Shown here: positions 21,401 to 33,100 of the stretch, in pieces
Layout of the letters: every line of letters begins with the position of its first letter
How positions within the stretch are numbered: position 1 is the first letter of the stretch
Assembly (NCBI GenBank): GCA_964035545.1
Contig: CAXIUT010000184.1
Coordinates: 1-42,724, forward strand
Length of the DNA stretch: 42,724 nucleotides
DNA from: Bugula neritina
Taxonomy: Eukaryota; Bryozoa; Gymnolaemata; Cheilostomatida; Bugulidae
Direction of reading: 5' to 3'
Notes under the pieces: generated by a model
Seen by the model: only the letters and a program-made list of their open reading frames with translations
Told to the model about the DNA's origin: nothing
The model's database searches: none
Made by a program: the position numbers and the translations under genes

Positions 21401-24400
21401 AGAACTGCAGTTGATAGTCTAGCCTAACTACCAGCTGTGGTAGTTGGTTGCTTAGTATGATGCTTGCATGAAGGAGTGGAAGTACATCGAGTTGAGTCAT
21501 TTCGATGTGGAAGGTGCTGAGGGGAAGATGTAGAAGATGGATCAGAGAGTGACTAAAATTATAGTTCAGTTGAAAAACTTTGTAGGATTAAAAATTATCT
21601 ATGATTTGCAAAGTGATATAAAGGAGTTTTTAGGACAACAAGTGTCCATCATTAAAATATTCAGCAATCCTGGACTCAAAGATAGACATTGGAATTTATT
21701 TAACAAACGACTACCACTATCAGGATACGACTTGAAAGAGTTATCATATGGAAGGATAAGGTTACTATATGAGTACTAGAAGAATTTGAAGGTGTTGATG
21801 TCGATATCAAATCAGGCAGCAAAATAGTTCTAAATATAAAATGAAAAACAGTAAATGTTTTAGTATTGGAATCGCCTTCAATTTCATCTCTATCAGGCCA
21901 GTGATTAAAATATGTTGTTTATCGATCAAAGTTTTCTTGATTAACAAATACAACTAATTGACCATCATCTTACCAAAACTGTTATTCTTAAAAATTCACC
22001 CTTTTCCAAAGCATGGGGTTGGGGTTGGGGTTGGGGTTGGGGTTGGGGTTGGGATGGTAAGAAAGTGTTGATCGGATTCAGATCATCACAGTAGAAGTTT
22101 GTTGTAGTTCGAGGGATATTCAAGATGGACTAAATCAATAAATTACTACCAATCGAATCGACTTAGTATGATTCTATTTAGAATATATGGAAAAGTGTGA
22201 TAAAGAAGATACTAGACCAGCCAAAGGTAACATAGTTTTTTAAGAGTCAAAAAATGCCATAAATAATATAATAAATAGGCAAAAAAGCAGACTTCATTAA
22301 AAGTTCATTCAATAGCTACCTCACCTTGAAATGTATGTAATTTACACGTCTATACTTCCTCCCTTAAACAACTATTCTTCATCTAATATCTCTTCTATCT
22401 ACATAAAAAATAAACAAAGCTCTTCAACTGATAGCCTGGACTTGCTTTACTGGCATTCAATCATGCTATCGTGATGGCAATTCCCATTTGGTGTTGAAAA
22501 GTGCATGTGATCACTTGTAAGTTAGATGTGATGCTTTGCATTCTAAGAAAGGGAAGTCTAAGTTTTTCTAGGAGTTAGTTGTTTTGGAGAAAAATGTAAG
22601 ATAAAATATAAAAAATTAGATAGAAGAATAACTAAATAAGAATTTTAGAATATAAGTGTTGATAAATATACGTTGACAGCCCTTTGTGCTGGAATTGAAG
22701 TTTAGTTTTCAAAGATGATAAAAGAAAAATAAACTAAATAATCAATCAAGGCAAAATATTAAAAATAAAGAGGACTATTTGATTGAAAAAATATCATCTT
22801 AGCCATCTCTAAAACTAGAATTTCTTCTCTCTAAAATTATATCTAAATTATCTCAAATAGCAACAGTATAAAACCTTAGTCAACTACCTCTACTTAACTA
22901 TAACGATAATAATCTCAAACTATCTTTCTTTTCTCAAACAATCAACTACCATTATTAGTATATTGGTGACTAGACAACTTTATCTCTTCCTGTTTGTTCT
23001 GATAGATTGATATGGCAGTTGGCTGTTTCTATTGGCCAGCATTGCGCAATGACTTCACCAAGACATGAAGGTGTGAGAGAGGTAGCACTGTTTACAGGTC
23101 AGAATTGGATCTAACTCAATGATCCCAAAACATGTCTTGATACTAACTTGCAATCCTGTTTGATGGAATGGTGACTACCAACTACTGGATCCACTTCAAT
23201 ACTTAGTTTGTTCAGCTGACGAGTCAAATGATAGCCAAATTGACTCAGCTGTATAATATGAAGAAACAAAAAATATAATAAAATAGTTCTACTTTATCTA
23301 TCCGCAATAACTAGTTGATGATAAATGGCTAGACAATGGTATTTTTGAGTTTATCATAAAATAGAGTGAAATAAATGCCTGATGGAGTGCTGACTTGCAT
23401 GAGAACTGTAAGCATTGTAAAACCATCTCTTTAAATGATGCGATAATAGATGTAAAAATATGATAGAATAAGAGGAATTAAGCAATATCTACATCTTTTG
23501 AAAGGTAGTTGTGATAAAGTTGATATTAGTAGTATATTGAATAACATTTAGAATAAAAAGTAATGGTAGTAGATAGTTAGTATTGTTAAGAAATCTATTT
23601 GGAAATAACTAGATAAAGACAACCAGTGTAAATTCATATCTCTTTTTTATGTAAAATTCATAGCATAAATAATAGATATAACCTTCAGATATTGATCACT
23701 ATCTCAATCTTAAAAGAAAATAAATATAAAATGGTTTATAATGGAGTGATATTGTTCTTGTAGTAGGCTAGCAAAGTGGCAAATCAAAAGTAATTGAACA
23801 AGTAATGAGAGATAGTAATCTATTTGGTTCAAACAAAGGAATCAATTTGAGTTTTATCTAATAAGGCATCTCAGAAATGAACTATCTTGACTACATCTGG
23901 AAAGCAAGGTAAAGATCAATCAGCTAGGAATAGTAAGTCAACATCTACATTGACTCAGATATCTCTCAAGAACAACTTAATGCTGTTAAAACCTTCAAAC
24001 ATAACCACATGCTATCATCTTAAAGAACAATGCCAATTAAAATAGTTATCTAGACCCATTCTGTTGCAAATCTTGATCCTAGCAGTTTGATTTAGACCTG
24101 TGTGGTTTTCTTAAAACAAAATAGCAATCAACCAAACAGAATATACAGATCTTGGGTCGGCCAGTTGAATATTACAGAATAAGACAAGTTGGTAGTCTAC
24201 TAGCTAGAACATTCTTTCGTTAGTATGCTGAACTTTGTTATGAAAATGTAGAAAAAACCATTTAATGATAGCAAGTTGATGCTGGCTAAAAGGTTTTTCG
24301 GGTTCTTTTAGATATTTTTGAGCAATCTCAATGGAAAAGAAGCAGATAGAATGTGCTAGCTATAAAAATAAAGTTACATATTTAACTGCTTTGTCTATTG

Positions 24401-27400
24401 CTTGTTTTGGGGACTAGGTATGTGCAGTCTACGAGGAATTCAAACATAAACCCTAAAAAACACATCAATGATGTCTTTGCATAGAAATTAGATCTGCCAG
24501 GATAGCTCAATGAACTCTACTTAACTGAAGACAACGAATGGGTGTATTGGGACTCGTTAAAGTAGGATTTTCAAAATAACAAATAATCTATTCCTTTTTA
24601 CCAGATTTGGGTGCCAACTGCTAACAACACTAAATTGCTGACTTTGATGGTAAAACTAATCTAACAAAATAAACTCTTTGATAGTATACGGCACTCAAAG
24701 TGGAAAATCAACTCTCCTCAACTAGATATCATGTTTCTAGTTGACCTATAACAGCTTTTTAGTTGACTGCCATAGCTATACTAGTACTTATCATTTAGCA
24801 GCACTAACTCGAGGGAAAGCTCTCTTTGGTGAGAATAGTAAAAATTTAATACTTGTCGATGACTTGCATCTCCCCAGCACTGAAGTATGTGGAGTACTGA
24901 GGACATTTATCTAAAGAGGATATTGTCCAAATTCTTCATCTACTGGCAAACTAAATGAATACGTGAATCAGTTATCAATAATAGCTACTTGGAAAGGTGG
25001 CAGTGGATAAGACAATAGATGTTTTTGGAGGTTGCTAGGTCGTTCTATTCCAATCCATCTTTAAAAAATTCTAATAAAAATAAATATAATTCATCTTCAA
25101 GACCTACCTAACTTGTCTTTTCTAATCTAAATAATCAACCATCTAGACCTTCAAAATGTAAACAATGATAGTCAATTTTTGTCTACACACCATGAAGGTG
25201 TTTCCTGCAATAGCTGCCAAACACATAAGGATGTTAATATAAAGTTTATGTCAGGTAGATATAGGCAAAGGATAGAAACATTTGCTTGAGCATTTACTAG
25301 TATAGAGTGAATCTATTATCTCTGAGGTAGTTGTCAATCAGTAAAACACATATTTCAGACATATGAGTCACTACTTTAGTAAATTTTTATCAATCCAACT
25401 CAAAAACCAACTATAACTAAAACTAATATCCAACAACTACGTCTACGACATCAAATAAGTATAATAAGACAAAAAAAACAACCATATAGTCGACCACCTA
25501 ATGGATGCAAAAAACTATTACAAAAAGTAATGCACAACTATATATATCTGATGCTCATGTTCGCATTTTATAGAAACTTATTTGGTCGTTAAAAAAATAA
25601 TAACGGGCATGTGATGTTGGTAGGCAAAAATGGTCTAGGTTGTGGTACGCTAGGAAGAATGGCAAGTAGTTGATAGATATTGAGATAAATGATATTAAAA
25701 ATATGTCTGTAAGTGGGTTGCTAGAGTAAGTAGTGAAGGTTTTGAAGACTGGAGGGAAAGTTGATTAATGTGTCAATATCATCAACCATTAAATAGTTTA
25801 AAATCAACCAGATTTAATCAAATTAGTTCATTCTTATTGTTTTCACCTTAGTTCCATTAATGTTTTGGGACAAATCCTTATGGAACAAATCATCAATCCT
25901 TCAATTCTTAAAAGAAATTTTTGAAAAAGAATGTCAAGAAATCATAACTAATCAAAAAAATAAGATAAAAGTTTAATAGCATCTATCACTTCTGCATCTG
26001 TCTATCAAGACAATCATATACCAAACTTATCAAAGACTATCCCAAATTTATAGCAATTAGAGTTATTGAAGTTAATGATTGGCCTCTTGAAGCTGTATCT
26101 GTAGTTAGTAACGATTTATAGCATAAAAAACCTGATTAAATGTTTCAAGTCATTACTAAAGTTTAAGAAGAATTAAGGTCTTTAGAGGTATATGGTAGAT
26201 CTCAAACTACTTCACCTTTAAATGTAATGAAATTATACTAAAAAGTAATGAAAATTCTTCAAGCCAAGACTAATTGTAATGATAATAGCTAAATGTGGTC
26301 TAAAAGAATTAAATTGAACAAGTAAAAAGTAGATAATTTGGAAAGTTAAAAGAAATATATGAAAGTCAGCATCATCAATACTTCTAAACTCTTAAAGGAC
26401 TGAATGAGTCAATATCTGAAGCGAATTGTTAATGCTAAAAGAAGAAAGAGAATAGAGATCAACTATAAATAGATTTAGCTCAAGCCAAAGAGCAATGCAG
26501 GTGTTTGAAATAACAATTCTAGAAATCAGATAGTGCCTTGAAATAAGAATATAGAGTATTCATATAGAACAACAGACAGGACATAATCTAATAGGCTCGA
26601 TCTTATCTCAACAGTCAGGAGTTTATTGACTTGACAACTGCTTATGAATATCCTGTATAAACAGCCAATTCACAGGTAATAGAGCTCATACATCAATTTT
26701 AAACTGATTATTTCAACAAAATACCTAATGAATGCTCTCATTTAGGCATTCTAAGTTAGCTAGTAGAAAAATTTAAAGGAAGAATGCAAGAACAATTTAA
26801 AGCTCAAGAGTAGCTTAGTTCTAAACTATGCCATTATTCAAGCATAGAGGACAAGATGCAGGAATACCGTGAGGGCATTTGTGATCTTGAAGACAAAATG
26901 AGTGATTTAAAGGAATAAGAAACAGCTTTAAAGTAATCAAGAGCTCCCTCAATGAAAGGTTATGATGATATTGTCAAAAAAATAACCCAATATGAATCAG
27001 TGACCAATATTCTATTGAAGTACTAATATGTTCTTAAATCTCAAAACGATTCCATCTATCAGCTACCTACTACTCTTAGTGGAACTGCTATCTTAATGAC
27101 ATACATCCTGGCTTATGCTCCTTTGCTTCAATAAAAATAATTAGATCATTTTTGTGAGAAAGTTGTTACCAAGTTGAAAGAAATAAAGGTGGAGGTGTCT
27201 TTGGATGGAGTTTAAAGCATTTTTGGTTGCAGGGTAACAATTGAAGTTGACTTATAAGTATTTATCTGGGATCGAATAATGGATAAATTCGCTTATTTTT
27301 GGATCTGTAGGTCATAGTATAGTCGTAGTTGGAGAGATAGAGAGAGTAGCTACATGGGTTAATAGAAATTATGAAGGTAAAAGTGGAATATGGGTTGAAA

Positions 27401-28650
27401 CTATTCAATAAATCAGATAGTTTATCCAAAAAGACCAAGTAATCTATATTAATAATGCTGATTACGAACTAGTGGCAAAGATATCTTCTTATTGAACCAA
27501 AATATTGGAATAAATAGTAGTGTTAGAGGTTTAAAAGTTGATGATGAGTAGATAAGTATCCATGAAGGTTGCAAAATAGTATTTGTTTACTAAGCTTTGT
27601 AAAAAGTGCAAGTTCAGTAATAGAAAGTGGGTTATTTATTTTGAAAGTGTTTAATAGATAGAGAAGAGGAATAAAGATGATGCTTGAAGAAAGATTGATG
27701 AAAAAGGGAGAAGTTGGGAGAAGAAGTGAGTTAATGCAATCAGTATTCAAAGAAAGGGAGTAGATGGTGACAATAGATGAGAAAATGCATTCGATTATTA
27801 GCAAGATGAGGAAGGAAAATGTAGTTAGTGAGATTATATTTAAGAAGATTTAAGAAGAAGGTGAACATAAGATAGCTACTAGCAAGAGAATGGAAGGATA
27901 TAAAGAAGAATTAATGAAAATAGGCACATATTTGTAGAACTATGAGAGTTTTGTTGATGAGATATAGTTGGTTTATAAAGAAATAAAAAAGGATGTGAGT
28001 ATAAATCGTTTTTATCTGTTTTGGGAATGTTCTTTTAACTACTTTAGAGCATTTAATAAGTACCTGTTGAAATAAAGAACTTTTTCTAGACTATTTTAGG
28101 TCAAAAAGAGTGTATTAATAAAAATAACTTGAAAATGTATGATAAAATAATAGCAGAACTAATGGTTAAATAAAAGATGATGTTAGTCGTCCCTGATTTA
28201 TCTGTCGGATTGAACTACCTTAAAAGATATGTGAATCTAATTGCCACTAAACATCTTCAATTTCATCAAATTATGCTGTTAACGAGTTGACTGATAATTT
28301 GAATTTATCTACACTTGGTATTGAGGAGTAGACAGATTCTTTGCTTGCTTTATTTGAAGGTCACTAGCAGAAAATAAAGAAATCCAAGTTGGGAGTTATT
28401 ACTCTGTAATTTATAGACATTCCTGCTTCTCTTAAAACTGTTTTTACTATTATGAAAATAAAGAACCCATATGTATTGTTTGGCTATGAATCGTAAATGA
28501 ATCATAAGTTGCTGTGTTTGGATAGACAGATGAGTTTATATGAATTTAGAACCAACTATGAAGCAGTATTAGGCAGTATTAAATCAGATGGGGATGTGAC
28601 AATTGAAAAGCAGTTGAAAGAATGGTGTAATTTCTATATTGATTATTGAT
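18463..28650 (+). CDS. degenerate dynein heavy chain homologue (interrupted, possibly pseudogene)
   Basis: Dynein heavy chain layout is clear: N-terminal tail, linker ('NPGLKDRHW', 'LLPIEST', 'EFTRLYFLP'), six-AAA-like region, stalk coiled coils (about 26300-27000) and microtubule-binding region. One frame is open from about 18603 to 22674, over 1,350 codons, crossing telomeric block 2 in frame. The motor is degenerate. AAA1 'YEYIGD' is followed by 'TSPRHEGV' where GPAGTGKT belongs (about 23050-23085), and Walker B 'FDEFNR' reads 'HFNTEF' (23192-23209). AAA2 and AAA3 keep GKS as 'GEQSGKS' and 'GTQSGKS'; AAA3 keeps 'LVDDLHLP'; AAA4 reads 'GKNGLGCGT'. The C-terminus stops in or before AAA6. Past 22.6 kb about a dozen frame changes occur; some fit short introns (22651-22674, 27630-27664), others look like indels. 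The start is uncertain (18463 or 18663). Inactive dynein relatives such as DNHD1 are known, but this may be decaying. Confidence 0.78.
22015..22053 (+). repeat. internal telomeric block 2, in-frame (GGGGTT)6
   Basis: Six G4T2 units plus GGG, 39 nt. Read in the dynein frame it encodes alternating Trp-Gly inside the linker domain, between 'SPFSKA' and 'DGKKVLIGF'. The frame is unbroken on both sides. Confidence 0.95.
22651..22674 (+). other. possible 24-nt GT..AG intron in dynein-like gene
   Basis: gtgttgataaat..cgttgacag spans an in-frame TGA. However, the competing frame through this stretch reads 'VDKYTLTALCAG', which also looks dynein-like, so this may be a frameshift instead. Confidence 0.35.
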
Positions 28651-28754
28651 ATCATATAAATATCTTCAATTAACCATTATATCAATCTATATTAAGTCAT
28701 TATTTAAAATATTTAAATCAATATTGTTTTAATACTTGTTGGTGAATATGATAG

Positions 28755-29555
28755 ATGAGATAAAAAGGGGTATAAGTTATTAATAAAATTAACATTATAT
28801 GTAAGAAACACTTTTATTCACCACATAAATACAATAGCCTCGTCCCAACACCACATCTCGCTCTAAAAGAACATAGATCACACCTTACTATGCTCTCAAA
28901 CAAACCAAGTATGAACTAAGATAGGCACAAAAAAAAATTAGAATAACAAATGGGTCTCACCCACAAAGTCAAAAGATCCCTAGAAACAGTTACCCATCGA
29001 TCACTCATCAAAAGAATATAATTCATGAAAGTATATAACAACAAGAAAGCTATGCACAACGATCGTTAACTCCAGACCACTCGTCAGCAGTAGCGATAGA
29101 AGTTATTTCGGAAGTCAATAGATACGGTAAAGAGGAAGAAATTATAATCCTAGTTAAAGCATATATTGCATCAGAACGATGAAGAAGACAATATATATCA
29201 GATGCAGCAAATGAATAGAAAAAAGAAAGAGGTAATTCTTAGTTGATTTAGGAATATCATAAAGAATTGCAGATGGTGCGTTCAAAACAAGCTCAATTAT
29301 CATGATTAAATCAAACAACGGAACAACTAGTTCATGATTCGCAAAAAGAATATGCATACTAGCCTGACCATGCGCTCTAGAAATAACTATTGCCAAAAAG
29401 TGCAGCAATAACTAGAGTTGATCAACCAATATGAGGTAAAAAATGATTAATATAGAATATAATGCATGATGTTTAAACTTTTATTGGAGTTTAGCCGGGA
29501 AAAGAAAGTTCTACTTTATGCTAGACTGTCGATAGAGGACCTGCTGTATTTTTGA
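28755..29555 (+). CDS. small charged coiled-coil protein
   Basis: Unrecognised. An open frame from ATG 28755 (a second in-frame ATG is at 28890) encodes a Lys/Glu/Gln/Arg-rich, mostly helical protein ('HNDRELQTTRQQEREKLF', 'LELINQYEVKND'), about 254 or 209 aa. A 20-nt intron at 29232-29251 is well supported. The 3' structure is uncertain: splicing a 16-nt gtgcg..caag segment at 29276-29291 gives an 87-codon open end to TGA 29553-29555. Otherwise the frame stops at about 29300 and resumes as a different open frame. The stop lies about 120 bp before telomeric block 3, much like the other genes next to telomeric DNA. Confidence 0.5.
29232..29251 (+). other. 20-nt GT..AG intron
   Basis: gtaattcttagttgatttag holds an in-frame TGA. 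Its removal continues the coiled-coil frame ('KKKEEYHKELQM'). Confidence 0.7.
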
Positions 29556-29674
29556 CTAGTTAGAAATACCATTCAATGATAATATAAAATCAATAAAATA
29601 AATATAAATATTATTGATGATTAAAATATATTAAAACTATAAATAAAATATATTTTTTGAAATAATTGTTTTAA

Positions 29675-29742
29675 GGGGTTGGGGTTGGGTTGGGGTTGGG
29701 GTTGGGGTTGGGGTTGGGGTTGGGGTTGGGGTTGGGGTTGGG
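29675..29742 (+). repeat. internal telomeric block 3, (GGGGTT)n
   Basis: Eleven or so G4T2 units with one short unit (GGGTT) near the left edge. Right-end orientation, about 120 bp beyond the small coiled-coil gene, no CCCCAA following. Confidence 0.97.
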
Positions 29743-29934
29743 CATTAGATCAATATTTAAAACAATCTAACTCACTCATCAGGTTATCATAATCCTAATA
29801 ATAATTCTCAAAAATAAAAAAAAATACTATCATCAACTCTTATTACGTTATAATTTTAGATTAGTATAAATATTTCAAATTGATTTTATTTAAGAGTTTT
29901 AGAGTTCTTATAAATTTTATCTAACTACCATTAA
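29743..29934. other. 192-bp AT-rich island between two telomeric blocks
   Basis: No gene seen. Flanked on both sides by GGGGTT repeats in the same orientation. One frame has no TGA through it and into the downstream dynein frame, but AT-rich DNA with a single stop codon makes this unremarkable. Confidence 0.5.
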
Positions 29935-30003
29935 GGGGTTGGGGTTGGGGTTGGGGTTGGGGTTGGGGTTGGGGTTGGGGTTGGGGTTGGGTCTGGGGTT
30001 GGG
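29935..30003 (+). repeat. internal telomeric block 4, (GGGGTT)n
   Basis: Ten to eleven units with one variant (gggtctggggtt) close to the right edge, followed at once by the coding-looking 5' region of the complete dynein gene. Confidence 0.96.
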
Positions 30004-30199
30004 ATCAGTCAATAAAAATACTCTTGCTCATCGTCTCTTCGATACTCCTTCTCTCAGAGGACAATCCCAACGAAGACCACGCATCTTCTCCAATGAAACC
30101 AATCAATCAAAACTCACTCCTACGATAGTCAAAGAATATCAGACCAAAAAACAAGCAGAACAGCTTCCTCCCATCGAGGCCTACCCCAAAAAAGGTCGA

Positions 30200-33100
30200 A
30201 TGATGACGTAGGAGTCCGAAGTATAATACCTTTAAAACTAAAGAATCACCACTATAAGAAAAAACTGGGCCTAAAATAACTAAAAAAACCCATCACTTTA
30301 CCAGGCAAAAGTCAAACAAAATTTTACCAAAGCAAGTACTTAATATTTAACTAAGGAGCTATTTAGTCGAGAATGAATAGAACCATAACTGAATCAAAAC
30401 ATGTAATAAATTTGATGGATAGAATGAAGGGACAATTCGCTGCTGATAGACAAAGCAGATTATAGAATTAGTCTCCTCAGCTGGATCAAAAATAAAGCAG
30501 AGTTTCATAAAAAGATTTGAAGTAGAAGATGAGAAGAGCAATTGATCAAAAGGGATCGATAAATATGTAGAATTCAAAGGAAATAGATTTATTTATTTTT
30601 ATGGCAGAAGATGGTAAAATACCTGATTACTAATTCTACTACATGGTCAAATAAGAAAGCAATGACTACTATAACATGGATATCGTTACCTATCAAACAG
30701 TAACAAAGAAAAAGTTGAATTAGTATTATACTTTATCAGGACATGGAGTTACCAAATACGAGGAATCGAGGCCTGTAGAATTTATAAATTTGACTGAATG
30801 GGATAAATAAAGAAGACAATTTAATTAATTAAAAGAACTACTGTTTTTCAAGAAATTTAGAAAATGGAAAACACTCAAAAAATGGATAACCATTCTTTCA
30901 AGACAAAAAATCAAACGCATCAGAGACGTTCTCTCATAAAATCTATTCATTCTTCACAACTAGTATAGAAGCATGCTCCTAGCACACCATAACATATGCT
31001 ACGATATCTAGCAATTCAAATGTCTATACATACCAACTGAAGCTCTGACCATCGATAACTTCAAAAAATAACAATAAAAAAAGAAAAACTCTCTGATCTA
31101 CAGTCTAAAGCAATGCTCAAGATAAATGCATCGACACACCACGGAAGGACTAAAGATAGTTGTCGAGGAACTGAAGAGTCAAGTGCTTGGAGGATAAGAT
31201 TTCGATCAAGATTAGGAAGAGAAAGATGTAGTAATGGACTAAAAAATATAAGCGTTTGTCTAATTAGGTTTTTCAAGTTCTATTTCATTTGGACATAGAA
31301 GTACAATCAGAACATAGTTTATGAAGTTTCTAAGATTAGCATATCTACTTGATTTTGTCGCTGTTGACTCGCTTGGTAAAATGGTCATGACCAGTCTGCA
31401 AAACTTTATGGACATGCTCTATGGAGGTCGGTTATAGGGAGGAGACAATCGGAGGTACATCTTATAGAATTAACACAAACAAGAATAAATTGATTTAGAT
31501 CTACCTAGTGGTCTAGAAATAGGAACAACTACCAATCCTTAAGGTAAAAATATATTCCAGTAAAATAATGCTAACTATCGACCTATTTTACAACTAGAAG
31601 TTAGTTATAACTAAGACGTTGATCTTTCTTTTCAAAATAATAAAGTTACATTTGACAAAGTCGATGATTCTTTCTTCTGCTTTGATCTTGAAGGATTTGT
31701 TATTATCTAGTAAACTAAAACCTTTATCTATGATTCTGATACCATTCTTTCTTATAGAACTGCTTAAAATGCACCAGGACAAATACTAAAAATAGTTCCT
31801 ACTTAAAAAGACATCATATCTTCATTGATATAATGCGTCACATAGACCCTTGACGCTCTTCAAATTGTATAAAAATGGGCAAAAAATGATTAGTTTACTC
31901 AATATGTACGAGCTCTTGAAGAATGGGACTAAATTATAGGATAATCTTGGGATTCTAATGACGAAAGATACCTTACTATAGTTGGCTGGCTCAGATAGCA
32001 ATCTAAATTTAGAGGATACAAAGGGTATATTCGTTCAAGTGTAGGTCGTACTTTCGAAACAGTGCAGACATTTATCAATCAGCATGCTGATCTACTTTCA
32101 TACTTTTAAAGAAACAAGAGAAGTTAGTTATAAATACTTACAGACAATCGAGTTCAAGACCAGATAACTGTCTTTTAAACAGTCCATGATAAATTCAATC
32201 ATTCAGAAGAATACATGCAGACTTATCTACTAGAAAGAGCAGATATTTATATCTTTGCTGTTGAGATGAACCATATGAGAAGCAAGTTGTTGCAAGATCA
32301 AGGAAAAATTCTTAAAAATTTAAGTATAATCTACATGAAAATGGTCAAATAACGAGGAATTGATTTGAGATCATGGTTAACAACTTCAGTTCAAGAGCTT
32401 ACTGGTCTAATTATCAGGATAGAATAGTTTGTAGTACTAAAAAATAATTTTGATAGGATAGGTCGAACAATAAGTGATAAAAAGGATCAAATATCAACTA
32501 TGGCAAGAGTGATATTTTTATTATAAGGAGGCAAGCATTCAAGTATGCTAACAAAATAAGATAAAGATATTGTGACTGATCTTAATACTTTGGCTTCTAA
32601 TCTTGGACAAACTTTAAATGATGTATAAAATCAGATGCCTAAATATGTCTAGCGTTTCAAAAAAGAGATAAAAGGAACGTTATAAAGGTTTTAAAAAGAA
32701 TCATAGGAATTGAAAGATACCATTGGTCAAGATCTGTTCAATAAAAACACAAATGTTATAAACTAAGCTGCATTGAAATTAAACTAGCTATAAACCAAAC
32801 TACTTTCACTCGAATAATATACTAGAAAACATAGACAGTATGAAGAAGTTCTAGATTTTACTGATTACACCAACTTCAAAGACTTCAGATAACTCAAAAC
32901 GGGCTTTATCTTAAGACAAAAAATATTCAATGGAATCATCGATCTCTAAAAGCATAGCAAGGAATGGAACGAGTGGAAAGTCATGCAGATATAAGTCAAA
33001 TAGTTATCAACAGTTTGCGATAAATATATGAAAGATCTTCTTTCAGCAGAAAGAGGAGTATCTTAGAACCAAGCTCTTCCAGTTTTCAAAAAGAAGCTCT

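Noticed and set aside
29154-29408. Minus-strand hydrophobic open frame
   Set aside because: Mirror of the charged coiled-coil gene on the + strand; Lys/Glu codons read backwards give hydrophobic residues.
18158-30003. Simple head-to-tail chimera of finished chromosomes
   Set aside because: Would predict CCCCAA immediately after each GGGGTT block; none is present. An assembly artefact of another kind is still possible and is kept as an alternative.
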